Below, piece by piece: positions 26,990 through 35,707 of a stretch of 64,000 nucleotides of DNA. The stretch spans positions 62,001-126,000 of the forward strand of contig NZ_JAIWKS010000002.1 in the NCBI RefSeq assembly GCF_021271205.1. The letters run 5' to 3'. Each line of letters begins with the position of its first letter. Within the stretch, counting starts at the first letter, position 1. This DNA comes from Pseudomonas uvaldensis (lineage in GTDB: Bacteria > Pseudomonadota > Gammaproteobacteria > Pseudomonadales > Pseudomonadaceae). The position numbers were made by a program, and so were the translations under genes. The notes under the pieces were generated by a model. It had not been told where the DNA came from and did not search any database. It saw only the letters and a list, made by a program, of their open reading frames with translations.

Positions 26990-28279
26990 TCATGCCCAAT
27001 ACCGTGCCACGACGGCCTTGTAAGTACCGTGGAGTGAATAGCCCCCCAGCAATATCTTCCCGTCTGCCTGGACCGCGAGTGTGGTGGCGGTGTCCAGGCT
27101 GTAGCCGAGCCGTGTGCGGGTCCAGCCTCTGCCTTGACCGAAAAACGGGTCGAGGTCGCCCTCCGGCAGATGCCGTGCCAGGACGAAATCCGCTTCGATG
27201 CCGCCGATGGTGGCACCGGCGGTTACGAGTTTTCCATCGGATAGAATCTGCGCGGCGGTCCATTGGCTCGCGCTGCGTCCGATCTGAATGAGCCGGCATT
27301 GGCCCTGGTTGAAGTCCGGGTCCGGTTTACCGTCCAGACGTACCTTGAGTGACAGGCACTGCATGGGGTCACGGCTGCTGCCGAATGCCTGCAGATCGCC
27401 GTTTCCATGCTGGACGATCTGACTGATCATCACGCTGCGTTCCTGCGTGGTGATGGACAGGAAACCGTTGTCACCGAAGCTGTCGTCGAGCTTGCCGCTG
27501 GGGTCATAACGGGCCATCAATCCCTGTTGGGGCAGGTCGATGGCGCCTCCCACCAGGATATTGCCGTCGGCCTGAAGCGCGAGACAGCTCAGCCAGGTAT
27601 TTTTCAGCAACCGCCGGACCATCACGAAACCGCCGCTATTGAAGCTGCTGTCCAGGCTGCCATCCGGCAGCAGGCGGATCAGGATGCCGACATGGTCGGA
27701 CAACTGAAAATGATGGTTGGCCAACAGCAGGATCCTGCCATCGGCCTGCACCCGCATGTCGCTGGCTTCCAGGCCCGGTACGCCGGGGGGCAGCCACGGG
27801 TCGCGCAGGCCCAGGGAAAGACCACCGCAGAGCCGGATGATTTTTTTTCCGATGTTGCCGAATCCAGGGACCGCACGGCCTCGTTGATCCAATAGCGCCA
27901 GGGCGGGAAGGGTGCGGTCGGCACTTTCGTAATGAAGGCCTGACAGCAGGATGTGTCCATCGGGTAACTCGATGACCTTGCCCGCCGTCGCTTCATGACC
28001 TTGTTCGAACGCGTCAATGACGCAGCCAAGGGTACCAAAACCCTTGTCCGGCGAGCCGTCGTGGTTGAGGCGGGCAAGCCCGAAGCGGCTACCTTGGGCA
28101 GTCTCGACCTTGGCGGCCACCAGAATGCGTCCGCTGCGATCGACGGTCATGTCCGTGGCCAGGCTTGAGGTGGTGCCGCCGAACTGAACCGACACCTTGC
28201 CGTTATCGGCAAAGCCTGCGTCAAGCTGTCCGGCGTGGGCTACCGGCTTCGGCAGCCCAAGGGCGAAGTGATCGAGCAT
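26990..28279 (-). CDS. Delta-60 repeat beta-propeller protein
   Basis: 429 residues made of about seven repeats of the form x-DGxILVxG (SGRILVAAK, DGHILLSGL, DGRILLLAN, DGNILVGGA, DGKLVTAG, DGKILLGGY), the TIGR02608 delta-60 pattern seen in large extracellular proteins. No signal peptide. The ATG at 28279 has AGGAGAGG upstream, which decides it over ATG 28339. Function unknown; a stand-alone propeller of this family without adhesin domains is unusual. Confidence 0.8.
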   Translation of the reverse strand: MLDHFALGLPKPVAHAGQLDAGFADNGKVSVQFGGTTSSLATDMTVDRSGRILVAAKVETAQGSRFGLARLNHDGSPDKGFGTLGCVIDAFEQGHEATAGKVIELPDGHILLSGLHYESADRTLPALALLDQRGRAVPGFGNIGKKIIRLCGGLSLGLRDPWLPPGVPGLEASDMRVQADGRILLLANHHFQLSDHVGILIRLLPDGSLDSSFNSGGFVMVRRLLKNTWLSCLALQADGNILVGGAIDLPQQGLMARYDPSGKLDDSFGDNGFLSITTQERSVMISQIVQHGNGDLQAFGSSRDPMQCLSLKVRLDGKPDPDFNQGQCRLIQIGRSASQWTAAQILSDGKLVTAGATIGGIEADFVLARHLPEGDLDPFFGQGRGWTRTRLGYSLDTATTLAVQADGKILLGGYSLHGTYKAVVARYWA

Positions 28280-28464
28280 GCATGCCTCTCCTTGCGCGTC
28301 GACCGGCCCGAAGGGGCGATGACTGCATGAGGGCAACATTCAATCCCTGAAAAGGATGACACACAACTGTCAACCTCTACCTATATAGAGGCGAATCGTG
28401 CCGGAACAATGACTTTTCGGCCCAGTACCAAGCCTGCGCACAATGACAGGCTTGTTCCGCCGAG

Positions 28465-28731
28465 TTATTCGGGCATGGACCAGGATTGCAGTGTGTAACC
28501 TTCCTGGCTCAGTTCGGCACGGGCCTGTTTCAACAGGTCGGCCAATTGGGCTGGATCGGTATAGGCACTGCTTGGGATCTGAGTGCGGCCAATATGAGTA
28601 TTGGTGCGGTCGACGACGGTCAGGCTCAGTTCGCCGTTACCGTCTTGTGGAGCCCAGGCCACGCACTGGAAAGGCTTAAATGCGCGGTCGGCAATCAAAA
28701 GAGCTTCGTTGATACGGAGCGGGGCGTTCAT
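28465..28731 (-). CDS. 88-residue protein, unknown
   Basis: Soluble and acidic, with the N-terminus MNAPLRINEALLIADRAFKPF and a C-terminal LKQARAELSQEGYTLQSWSMPE. Reads as an alpha/beta domain. Codon use fits the host; AAGAGAAA precedes the ATG. Unlinked to neighbours by operon layout. No family recognised. Confidence 0.65.
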   Translation of the reverse strand: MNAPLRINEALLIADRAFKPFQCVAWAPQDGNGELSLTVVDRTNTHIGRTQIPSSAYTDPAQLADLLKQARAELSQEGYTLQSWSMPE

Positions 28732-29073
28732 GGCGTTTTCTCTTAAAAGTGCCCAATCAAATGATGTGCCGTCGGTTGGGCGTACCGTGCGGCGGGTTAC
28801 TTGTACTGATGTCCCGAACCCCGGGCCAGGTCACACAATCTTTGAATAAATTTCGATTTTCTTTCAGACCCGGTAAAAACGCTTTTGTTTGAAAGCTCTA
28901 TGAAAGAATTCAAGAGACGGTAACTAACGAAACACTCGCTTATAACCGGTTTAGTGCGATTTCCATAATCAAACGATACAAGCGCGCGTCAACTTCTTGC
29001 TACTGTTAGATGCAGGTTCGCCAAACACCTGTTTCTAATCATATTTCCTAACTTTTGGCGCCAAGGATCAGTC
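28732..29073. promoter_or_regulatory. Upstream region of the sigma-54 activator gene
   Basis: 342 gene-free bases, clearly more AT-rich than the neighbourhood. AAACACCTGTTT, a palindrome at 29023-29034, lies about 40 bases before the activator ATG and shares its TGTTTC half-site with the fap upstream sites, so autoregulation is possible. No convincing -35/-10 pair was identified. Confidence 0.4.
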
Positions 29074-30399
29074 ATGATCGAAGCCAGTACGTTGCGTCGT
29101 CTGCTCGTGGTTGATCCCTGCGATGATTGCCATCGCTTGTTGCCGGGATTACGCAGCATGGGCTGGGAGGTGGACAGTTGTTCCCTCGATCACGCGGGTG
29201 ACCGTGCCTGCGATGTCGGTCTTCTGCGACTGCAGCCTTATCATCTGGAGCGACCGGAAGCGGTCAAGGAATTGATCAGCCGCAGCGGCGCCGAGTGGAT
29301 TGCCGTGCTCAACCAGGAAGTGTTGCGCCTGAAGAATGTGGGTGATTTTGTCTGCGAATGGTTTTTTGACTTTCATACCTTGCCGTTCGATGTCTCACGG
29401 GTCCAGGTCACGTTGGGGCGAGCCTTTGGCATGGCGCGTTTGCGCGGCCAGGGCTCGATTCATATCGAACAGCCCGAACATGCGTTGCTGGGCGACAGCA
29501 AGCCGATTCGCGAGCTGCGCAAGCTGTTGGGCAAACTGGCCCCCACCGACTCACCGGTCCTGATTCGCGGCGAAAGCGGCACGGGCAAGGAACTGGTGGC
29601 GCGTACCCTGCATTTACAGTCCCAGCGGCGCAACAAACCCTTCATCGCCATCAACTGCGGCGCGATTGCAGAGCATCTGATTCAGTCTGAATTGTTCGGT
29701 CATGAGAAGGGGGCGTTCACGGGAGCTCATCAGCGCAAGATCGGGCGCATCGAGGCGGCTCACGGCGGGACGCTGTTCCTGGATGAAATTGGCGATCTGC
29801 CTTTGGAATTGCAGGCCAATCTCCTGCGTTTCCTGCAGGAAAAGCACATTGAGCGGGTCGGTGGCACCCAGCCGATTGCGGTCGATGTGCGGGTACTGGC
29901 CGCTACTCATGTGGATCTGGAGGCGGCCATCGAGCGCCGGTTGTTTCGCGAGGATCTGTATTACCGCCTGAACGTGCTGCAAGTGGTGATGGTGCCCTTG
30001 CGCGAACGCCCCGGAGACTTGTCGATGCTGGCCAGTCATTTCGCTCATGCCTACAGCCAGGAAACCGGTCGCCGTCCCCGCAGCTTCAGCGAGGACGCGC
30101 TGGTGGCGATGGGCATGCACGACTGGCCGGGTAACGTCCGGGAACTGGCCAATCGTGTCCGGCGCGGCCTGGTACTGGCCGAGGGGCGGCAGATCGAAGC
30201 CAGGGACCTGGGCCTGACCAGTCATTCGGCGATCGTGGCGCCGATGGGCACCCTCGAAGACTACAAGACCCGCGCCGAGCGCCAGGCATTGAGCGATGTG
30301 CTCAACCGGCACAGCGACAACCTGAGCGTCGCAGCCCGTGTGCTGGGCGTGTCGAGGCCGACCTTCTATCGGTTGCTGCATAAGCATCAGATCCGCTAA
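29074..30399 (+). CDS. Sigma-54-dependent activator with VpsR-like N-terminal domain
   Basis: 441 residues. N-terminal receiver-like/VpsR-type domain (about 1-130) that lacks a clear phospho-acceptor Asp pocket; AAA+ domain (about 145-380) with Walker A GESGTGKE, the sigma-54 contact GAFTGA (in [13 protein letters not shown]) and Walker [15 protein letters not shown]-terminal Fis-type HTH ([20 protein letters not shown]). AAGGATC precedes the ATG. Intact GAFTGA predicts true sigma-54 activation. It is convergent with fapABCDEF (43 bases between stops), and fap has a sigma-54 promoter, so fap is the likely target. Related VpsR and FleQ proteins bind cyclic-di-GMP; that is possible but not shown here. 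Confidence 0.92.
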   Translation: MIEASTLRRLLVVDPCDDCHRLLPGLRSMGWEVDSCSLDHAGDRACDVGLLRLQPYHLERPEAVKELISRSGAEWIAVLNQEVLRLKNVGDFVCEWFFDFHTLPFDVSRVQVTLGRAFGMARLRGQGSIHIEQPEHALLGDSKPIRELRKLLGKLAPTDSPVLIRGESGTGKELVARTLHLQSQRRNKPFIAINCGAIAEHLIQSELFGHEKGAFTGAHQRKIGRIEAAHGGTLFLDEIGDLPLELQANLLRFLQEKHIERVGGTQPIAVDVRVLAATHVDLEAAIERRLFREDLYYRLNVLQVVMVPLRERPGDLSMLASHFAHAYSQETGRRPRSFSEDALVAMGMHDWPGNVRELANRVRRGLVLAEGRQIEARDLGLTSHSAIVAPMGTLEDYKTRAERQALSDVLNRHSDNLSVAARVLGVSRPTFYRLLHKHQIR

Positions 30400-30442
30400 C
30401 GCCGGGTTCCCGTGCATTGCCCTGTGGGGGCATACCTCTCGA

Positions 30443-31702
30443 TCAGAAGTAATACGGGAATTTCAGGCTGAAGCTGAAATCCGGTGCATCGTCGGTCAGC
30501 CCGATGGACAAGTTGGGCACGATGGTCAGGTTATCGGAGGCGGCTACAGTCATGCCGATGTTGAAGTAGCCGGCATTGGCGTCGCTGGAAACCACGGACT
30601 CCCAATCCCCGCCATCCTGCTTGAGCTTGCTTTTCTTCTGGATCAGGTCAGATACCGAGAACGACATGCTCATTTTCTCGTTCAAGGCAAAGGCGATGCC
30701 TGCGCCGAGCTGGAAGCTGTCGCCGATCCGCACTTTGCCCGGCACCTTCTGGTTGACCGTGGAACTGATGTCGTCGAACGACTCCTCGAAGTTGTGGGTG
30801 TAGGACAAGGTGCCGAACAGAACGGCCGGGTCGAACGTCTTGACCAAAGAGATCCCGGGCGTGATCGACCAGACACCGTTGCCGGTGGGCAGGTCCTCGG
30901 GCACGAACAGGTTGGTGTTGGCCTGGGATTGGCGCAGCTTGATGCCGAAGGGGTCCTTGCCGGTGGGCGCCTTGACACGCAGCGTCACCACCGCATCGGG
31001 AGTGTCGACGGATTCGTCCATGAACTTGTAGGCGATTCCGAAATTCACGTCGCCGATGGTCGGGTCGCGGGTGACGGTTTCTTCGCTCGTCACCCCGGCA
31101 GCGCCCTGGTTGGCGCCGCCGGACTGATAGGTGGATTCGCGGTAGACCACCGGCACGTTCAGGTCGAACTGCCAACGATTGTCGAAGTTATAGCGACCGG
31201 TCAGGTCCAGTGTCCAGGTGTCGGCCTTGATCCGGTCCAGGTTGATGTTGCCCAGGAAAATCGAGTCCAGGGCCAGGAAACCGTTGAGGATCAGTTGTCG
31301 CGTGTCATAGCGCGAATAGGTCACACCGGTCTCGAAGCTGAACTTGCCGCCACCAAAAAAACCGCTGGCCTCGTCATAAAGATTGGAGACGCTCTGGGCT
31401 GGCTGGGAGTCCTCTGCAAGGGATTGCCCGTAGCCGCTGCCACCGGTCGTCTGGTTGCCTTTCATGTCGGCCGGCGACTTGACCAGGCGCTTGGGGGGCG
31501 CAGCGACGGGTTGTTCCTCCACCTGGCGTACCCGTTGTTCGAGGATCGCCAGGGCCTTCTGCTGGACCTCGTATCGCTGCCTCAGTTCGAGCAGTTCCTG
31601 TTTCAAGGCTTCGATTTGCGCATCCTGTGCCGCCTGCAGCACAGGAGCCGGGAACAATGTGCTCAGACACATGACGGCGCTTAACGATACGGATCGATAC
31701 AT
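30443..31702 (-). CDS. fapF: FapF, outer-membrane amyloid export channel
   Basis: About 419 residues. Signal peptide, then a heptad coiled coil at about 25-64 ([21 protein letters not shown]), a flexible linker, and a beta-barrel from about residue 115 to the C-terminal aromatic end FSLKFPYYF. This is the FapF plan: a trimeric outer-membrane channel gated by periplasmic coiled coils, exporting the amyloid subunits. Start unclear: ATG 31702 (fits the signal peptide), 31714, or ATG 31747, which directly follows the fapE stop. Last gene of the operon. Confidence 0.92.
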   Translation of the reverse strand: MYRSVSLSAVMCLSTLFPAPVLQAAQDAQIEALKQELLELRQRYEVQQKALAILEQRVRQVEEQPVAAPPKRLVKSPADMKGNQTTGGSGYGQSLAEDSQPAQSVSNLYDEASGFFGGGKFSFETGVTYSRYDTRQLILNGFLALDSIFLGNINLDRIKADTWTLDLTGRYNFDNRWQFDLNVPVVYRESTYQSGGANQGAAGVTSEETVTRDPTIGDVNFGIAYKFMDESVDTPDAVVTLRVKAPTGKDPFGIKLRQSQANTNLFVPEDLPTGNGVWSITPGISLVKTFDPAVLFGTLSYTHNFEESFDDISSTVNQKVPGKVRIGDSFQLGAGIAFALNEKMSMSFSVSDLIQKKSKLKQDGGDWESVVSSDANAGYFNIGMTVAASDNLTIVPNLSIGLTDDAPDFSFSLKFPYYF

Positions 31703-31747
31703 AAGACGGTCCATCCCTTTATGGCCAGGGGACGCAGGCAGCGCCAT

Positions 31748-32494
31748 TCAATAACCCGGGGTGCGAAGACCACGCAGCTGGGTCAGGTTGCAGTCCAGCG
31801 CTCCGGCACTCGGGCCGTTGTTGTTCAGCACCACGTTGAGCTGCGTCAGGTTATTGACCAGGTTGCTGTTGCCCAGTAAGCGAGTGTTTTGCAGCAAGCC
31901 ACCCTGGGCCACTTGCTGCAGGGTACTGCCCTGGTTATGGCTCGCCTGGATAGCCATCCGTACACCGCTGCCGGTGGCCGTGACCGCGACACTGCCGGCC
32001 GCATTACTGCCGGTGATGGTCTGGCCCTTGGTCAGTAGTTGACCCTGGGAGGGGGGCAGCGCGGGTGCCTGGCTGCCTTCCTTCACGTTGATGCTGACGT
32101 TGTTATAGGCCGTGTTACCGTCGCCGGCGGCCCGTACGCTCTGGGTCACACCCTGGCCGGTGCCGAGGCCCGCGCCGCCGATGACGGTCCCTTTGCCTGG
32201 GGCCGGGGCGTCGCCGTTGCCGGTCTGCTTGAGGGTGGAGACATAGAACTCGGGTTTGACGGTGGCGGCCTGGATCTGCATGGAGCTGGTGGCGCCGATC
32301 AGGTCGCCGCTGGCGTTGCGCCAGGTACTGCTCATGACAATGCCGAAGCTAATGACTCGCCCGGGCATGACAAAACGACCACGCAGCTCGGCAAGCTCCT
32401 GGTCCTTGACTTCGATGGGTTTGAATCCGCCGTGGGCGTAGCCCGAGACCGTCGCGACCAGGCAGGCAAGCGACAGCCAGTATGAAGTTTTCAT
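31748..32494 (-). CDS. fapE: FapE, minor amyloid-associated protein
   Basis: 248 residues with a signal peptide (ends SGYAHG). The N-terminal half has VKDQELAELRGRFVMPGRVISFGIVM; the C-terminal half is rich in Asn/Gln and ends with LDCNLTQLRGLRTPGY. Position between fapD and fapF and length match FapE, an exported minor component of Fap fibrils. ATG 32494 has GGGAG upstream. fapF follows directly. Confidence 0.85.
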   Translation of the reverse strand: MKTSYWLSLACLVATVSGYAHGGFKPIEVKDQELAELRGRFVMPGRVISFGIVMSSTWRNASGDLIGATSSMQIQAATVKPEFYVSTLKQTGNGDAPAPGKGTVIGGAGLGTGQGVTQSVRAAGDGNTAYNNVSINVKEGSQAPALPPSQGQLLTKGQTITGSNAAGSVAVTATGSGVRMAIQASHNQGSTLQQVAQGGLLQNTRLLGNSNLVNNLTQLNVVLNNNGPSAGALDCNLTQLRGLRTPGY

Positions 32495-32552
32495 GTACTG
32501 CTCCCGGAGCATCCTGCTCCTTTTTGTACTTATCGTTGGCAGTGGTCGGCGA

Positions 32553-33233
32553 TTAAAAGAAGTCGCTCTGTATGAAGCCGAAATCCATCAGTTCCGCATC
32601 CTTGACCGGGTTGAACCCGTCCAGCTGGTTGCGCGCCGTCAACGGTTGCGGAGGGCTGCGCAGCGCATTGGCCTTGTCATAGCCGGGACCGACGATGGCA
32701 AAGACGATGCCGTTCCAGCCTTTGACGAAGTCGTCGTGGGCGTAGCGCTTGTGCCCCAGCACCGGATCGCCGATGTAGACCCATTGCCGGTCGGCGCGCT
32801 GCAATACCACGAAGTGCTTGTAGCCACGTATCTCCATCAAGACCACCACGGGGATCGTCACGGCTTCCAGCTTTTCCGGTGGTATCCGGTAGCCTCGGGC
32901 GCGCATGCCGATGCTTTCCACGTAGCGCTTCATGTCGAGCATGGAAAAACCCTGGGTGCGGACCAGGTCCTGGTCGGCGTTGACCAGCATGCCCTTGATG
33001 ACGTGCTCCTCATCGACATCGAGCCAATAGGCCTGGCGCAGCACCGTGGCGAGGGCGGCGGCACCGCAACTGAAATCGGTTTTCTGCTCGACGATGTCGC
33101 GGAACTTGCGCTCACGCAGGCTCTGTACCGGTTTGTACACCAGCATGCCGCCCGGCAAGGCGGCGACGGGTATCTGCGCAGCTTCGGCCATGAAGGCCAT
33201 GCACAGCAGCAGGGACAGGACAGTCGCGCGCAT
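32553..33233 (-). CDS. fapD: FapD, C39-type cysteine peptidase
   Basis: 226 residues with a signal peptide. Peptidase C39 fold: catalytic Cys in DFSCGAAALATVL, His in GYKHFVVLQ and Asp in YIGDPVLGHK. C39 peptidases normally cut double-glycine leaders in ABC exporters, here as a stand-alone periplasmic enzyme, as in the Fap system, where it is needed for maturation or export. All three catalytic residues are present, so it should be active. Confidence 0.92.
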   Translation of the reverse strand: MRATVLSLLLCMAFMAEAAQIPVAALPGGMLVYKPVQSLRERKFRDIVEQKTDFSCGAAALATVLRQAYWLDVDEEHVIKGMLVNADQDLVRTQGFSMLDMKRYVESIGMRARGYRIPPEKLEAVTIPVVVLMEIRGYKHFVVLQRADRQWVYIGDPVLGHKRYAHDDFVKGWNGIVFAIVGPGYDKANALRSPPQPLTARNQLDGFNPVKDAELMDFGFIQSDFF

Positions 33234-33263
33234 GATGGATACGCCTATGGAAATCCTGGAACA

Positions 33264-33285
33264 GAAGCCCCGTTGCCGGGGCTTC
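33264..33285. promoter_or_regulatory. Perfect stem-loop between fapC and fapD
   Basis: GAAGCCCCG (33264-33272) and CGGGGCTTC (33277-33285) form a perfect 9-bp stem with a 4-base loop in the 65-base gap between fapC and fapD. On the transcribed strand no T-run follows, so it is more likely an RNA-stabilising or partial attenuating element than a full terminator. Placement after the main subunit gene suggests that it raises the FapC:FapDEF ratio. Confidence 0.75.
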
Positions 33286-33298
33286 GTTTCATGCGCGA

Positions 33299-34273
33299 CT
33301 ACATGCAGGCCTTGCAGCCGGCAGCGATGGACAGCGAGTTGCTTTGCTGGTTACCCACGCCTGCCGACACGTTGGCCCCGCCGTTGCCGGAGAAGCCGTT
33401 CATGGAATTGCTCATGGTGGCGTTGTTGATCACAGGGGTTTTCCAGCCATCGCGGGTCAGCACTTGCTGAGTGTTGCTGCCGGCCAGTTCGAAAGTACCC
33501 ACGGCGGAGAATTTGAACTTGTCGTCATCGTGGCCGCCGCCGTAGCCACCCCTGTTGTCCCAACCGCCATGGTCGTCTTCGGCGGTGCCGGTGCCCTTGG
33601 CCTTGAAGGTGCCGGAGGCGGAGTAGGTGCTGGTGAGGGTGTCGGTCTTATAGGTGCGCACACCTTTGTTGTCGACCTGCAGGCCGGTGGAGGATTGATC
33701 GGCCGAGGCGGACGCTTCTGCGATGCGACCCCCTGATACAGCGATGGCCAGGTTGTTTTTCTGTTGGTTGAAGTTGCCGGCGGTCACGTTGATGCCGATG
33801 TTGCCGGAGCCGTTGTTGCCTGCATTGGTGAGCGAGGCGGTGTTATGGGTCGAGTTGTTCTTGACGTAGTTGTTGTTATTGGTTTGCGTGGCGCTGGAGG
33901 CGGCGACCGCCGAACCGAAGATGAAGCTTTCGTCGGCGGTGGCCAGGGCGGCGGCATTATCTTGCTGGTTGCCGTCGCCAGCGGCGATGTTGGCGCCCAT
34001 GTTGCCGTTGCTGCCATTGAGTGAGTCAGTGGCTTGCGCGGTGTTTCGGGTGGCCTGGTTGGTCACCACGTTGCCGTCGCTGTTCTGCTCGTCCATCACC
34101 GTAGCCCCAGCTCCGGCGTTGATGGACAGCAGTTGATCCAGCGTCGGCCCTTGAGGACCATGGTGACCATGGCCGTTGCCGTTGCCATTACCGTTTCCGC
34201 CGGCCTGTGCGGCCATTGCCATGACAGCGGCGAGAGCGAAAACCATCGGTTTGAGTGCCGTTGCAGGTTTCAT
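33299..34273 (-). CDS. fapC: FapC, major functional-amyloid subunit
   Basis: 324 residues. Signal peptide (ends MAAQA), a Gly/Asn/His-rich tract, then LLSINAGAGATV, characteristic of FapC. Three amyloid repeats share the pattern GN-x-G-x-N-(I/V)-x-AG-x-x-NQQ-x-N: near residues 91-108, 152-170 and 299-318. The linker between repeats 1 and 2 is short; the one between 2 and 3 is long and holds an unusual Gly/Asp-rich stretch (DDHGGWDNRGGYGGGHDDDK). It ends GCKACM, a CxxC motif as in FapB/FapC of other pseudomonads but with almost no tail after it. Major fibre component of biofilm amyloid. Confidence 0.95.
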   Translation of the reverse strand: MKPATALKPMVFALAAVMAMAAQAGGNGNGNGNGHGHHGPQGPTLDQLLSINAGAGATVMDEQNSDGNVVTNQATRNTAQATDSLNGSNGNMGANIAAGDGNQQDNAAALATADESFIFGSAVAASSATQTNNNNYVKNNSTHNTASLTNAGNNGSGNIGINVTAGNFNQQKNNLAIAVSGGRIAEASASADQSSTGLQVDNKGVRTYKTDTLTSTYSASGTFKAKGTGTAEDDHGGWDNRGGYGGGHDDDKFKFSAVGTFELAGSNTQQVLTRDGWKTPVINNATMSNSMNGFSGNGGANVSAGVGNQQSNSLSIAAGCKACM

Positions 34274-34336
34274 GGTGTTTCTCCTTGCTTGTCGTCGGTG
34301 AAGTGTCAGTTTTTTGTTTCTTGTTTTTATTCCGGG

Positions 34337-34915
34337 TCAGTCAGCGACCCGTATGCTCAGGGTGTTCGCCATGCGGTTTCCCACCCCGGCGCTCTGGTTC
34401 ACCTGGATGACCCCACGGCTGCCGGTGAATGCCTGGTCGCTGGTGACGACCTGGCGGCTTCCGGTTGGGGCGCCAGTTGCTCCTGAGTTCGATGACAACG
34501 CCACGTTCTGCTGAGAAAGCGCGCTGTCGTCCATGCCCTGCGGTTGGGCACTGATGCCCACCCGCATGACGTTGGCCATCTGGTTGTTGGCACCGGCGGA
34601 CTGGTTGACGCCCAGCACCCCGTTGCCGTTGGTGAATGAGTGGCCGCCGATGCGGGCGGTTGCGTTCATGGATGTGTTCGCCGGCGTATCCAACTGTTGA
34701 TGAACGCGGGTGCTGGCGTGTGCCTCGGTGCCGATGGCAATGGCCCGTACGTTGGTTTGCTGGGTCTGGTCGCCGGCCGCCTGGTTGACATTGAAGTTGC
34801 CGGTGTAACGGCTGCCGGAGCCTTGCAGGTTGGCATCGTTGATCACCGCCACGCCCGAGTCGGCGAAAACAGGACAAGAACCGAACAGGGCGAGCAACAA
34901 CAGGGCAGGTTTCAT
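34337..34915 (-). CDS. fapB: FapB, amyloid nucleator subunit
   Basis: 192 residues with a signal peptide (ends PVFADS). Three repeats similar to those of FapC: NFNVNQAAGDQTQQTN, LGVNQSAGANNQMAN and IQVNQSAGVGNRMANT. In the Fap system FapB nucleates FapC fibrils. The ATG follows the fapA stop by one base, behind GGAGG, so translation is coupled. No C-terminal CxxC is seen, unlike the FapC here. Confidence 0.92.
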   Translation of the reverse strand: MKPALLLLALFGSCPVFADSGVAVINDANLQGSGSRYTGNFNVNQAAGDQTQQTNVRAIAIGTEAHASTRVHQQLDTPANTSMNATARIGGHSFTNGNGVLGVNQSAGANNQMANVMRVGISAQPQGMDDSALSQQNVALSSNSGATGAPTGSRQVVTSDQAFTGSRGVIQVNQSAGVGNRMANTLSIRVAD

Positions 34916-34916
34916 G

Positions 34917-35363
34917 TCACTGGCCTCCGGCTAGCCGACCCAGCGGGGCCAGGCCGGAACTCAGCGAGCGGTTGATCGTGCCGGAGATTGCGCCACCACT
35001 GCCGCCACCGTGGCCGGCGTTCATGCCGGGCATGCCGTTGGGATTGGTCACCACGTTCAGGCCCTGTACGCCGGTGTTGGTATTGACGGCGTTGCGGATC
35101 GACGAGCCGCTGGCGACGCTGGCGAATTCGCCGTCGCTCAGTTCAGTGCTGGTGGTGGCCTGCTTGATCCGATCGGAGGGATTGGCATTGACGGTGGTCG
35201 GGTAGGGGTCTTTACCGCCATTACGACCTATGTGGACGGGCTGTACGTCGCGGTCGAGGACAATGACGCCATTGCTTTCGGCCTGTACCGGCGGACTGAG
35301 CGTCGTGCTCGCGGCGCACCCGATCAACAGCAGACAGAGCAAACGCCTGTCAACAATCCCCAT
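34917..35363 (-). CDS. fapA: FapA, periplasmic chaperone-like protein of the amyloid operon
   Basis: 148 residues with a signal peptide (ends PVQAES) and low-complexity Gly/Asn C-terminal region (GHGGGSGGAISGT). Size, first position and context match FapA, a periplasmic protein that affects the FapB/FapC ratio and is thought to act as a chaperone. AGGAAGGAA lies about 10 bases before the ATG. It is the first gene behind the sigma-54 promoter at 35417. Confidence 0.88.
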   Translation of the reverse strand: MGIVDRRLLCLLLIGCAASTTLSPPVQAESNGVIVLDRDVQPVHIGRNGGKDPYPTTVNANPSDRIKQATTSTELSDGEFASVASGSSIRNAVNTNTGVQGLNVVTNPNGMPGMNAGHGGGSGGAISGTINRSLSSGLAPLGRLAGGQ

Positions 35364-35416
35364 GGTATCGATTCCTTCCTCGGTGCGCTGGCCCTGGTCA
35401 GCGCTGCGGGAGGAAG

Positions 35417-35432
35417 AGCAGGTGTCGTGCCG
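35417..35432 (-). promoter_or_regulatory. Sigma-54 promoter of fapABCDEF
   Basis: On the minus strand the sequence reads CGGCACG-ACAC-CTGCT. The consensus is TGGCACG-N4-TTGCW; GG and GC are at the obligatory 10-base spacing and only two positions differ. Predicted transcription start is near 35406, about 43 bases before the fapA ATG. Confidence 0.8.
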
Positions 35433-35454
35433 GAACTGAAAACCCCATTGAATT

Positions 35455-35467
35455 CAAGGGGTTGATT
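35455..35467 (-). promoter_or_regulatory. IHF-consensus site upstream of the fap promoter
   Basis: The minus strand reads AATCAACCCCTTG, an exact match to the IHF consensus WATCAR-N4-TTR. It is centred about 55 bases upstream of the predicted start, where IHF usually bends DNA at sigma-54 promoters to bring the activator in. Confidence 0.6.
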
Positions 35468-35495
35468 GGAGCAGAGCAATCAAGGCTGCGGAACA

Positions 35496-35670
35496 TGTTT
35501 CATCGCTGAGACGATGCAGGCAGCATTTAAACGACTGCTTGTCGCCCGAAGGCTCTGGATCCAAGCTTTCCCGTCGGTGTTCCAAAAACTTTACAGGCGC
35601 GGTGATGATTCGATGAAGCGGCTTTGGATCCGGGTTTTAGACAGCAGGAGTGTTTCAGGATTGGAACACT
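35496..35670. promoter_or_regulatory. Three putative activator (enhancer) sites upstream of fap
   Basis: An 18-bp pattern TGT-N12-ACA repeats: TGTTTC-N6-GGAACA at 35651-35668 (inverted repeat, within AGTGTTTC/GGAACACT at 35649-35670), TGTTCC-N6-TTTACA at 35578-35595, and a weaker TGTTTC-N6-GAGACG at 35496-35513. At 35490-35501 GGAACA and TGTTTC also sit back to back. Spacings are 73 and 82 bp. They lie about 90-260 bases upstream of the predicted start. The binding protein is inferred, not known. Confidence 0.45.
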
Positions 35671-35707
35671 GCCGCCTGCAATCTCCCTGGAAGCTGCATG
35701 GAGGTCG

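Noticed and set aside
30338..31684. Long open frame antisense to fapF
   Set aside because: Lies over a strongly supported FapF gene and has no protein-like features.
33264..33285. Full transcription terminator after fapC
   Set aside because: No T-run follows on the transcribed strand; kept as a stem-loop of regulatory type only.
34140..34260. Gly/Asn-His repeats as a CRISPR or DNA repeat array
   Set aside because: Codon repetition of the FapC low-complexity tract, in frame with the protein.
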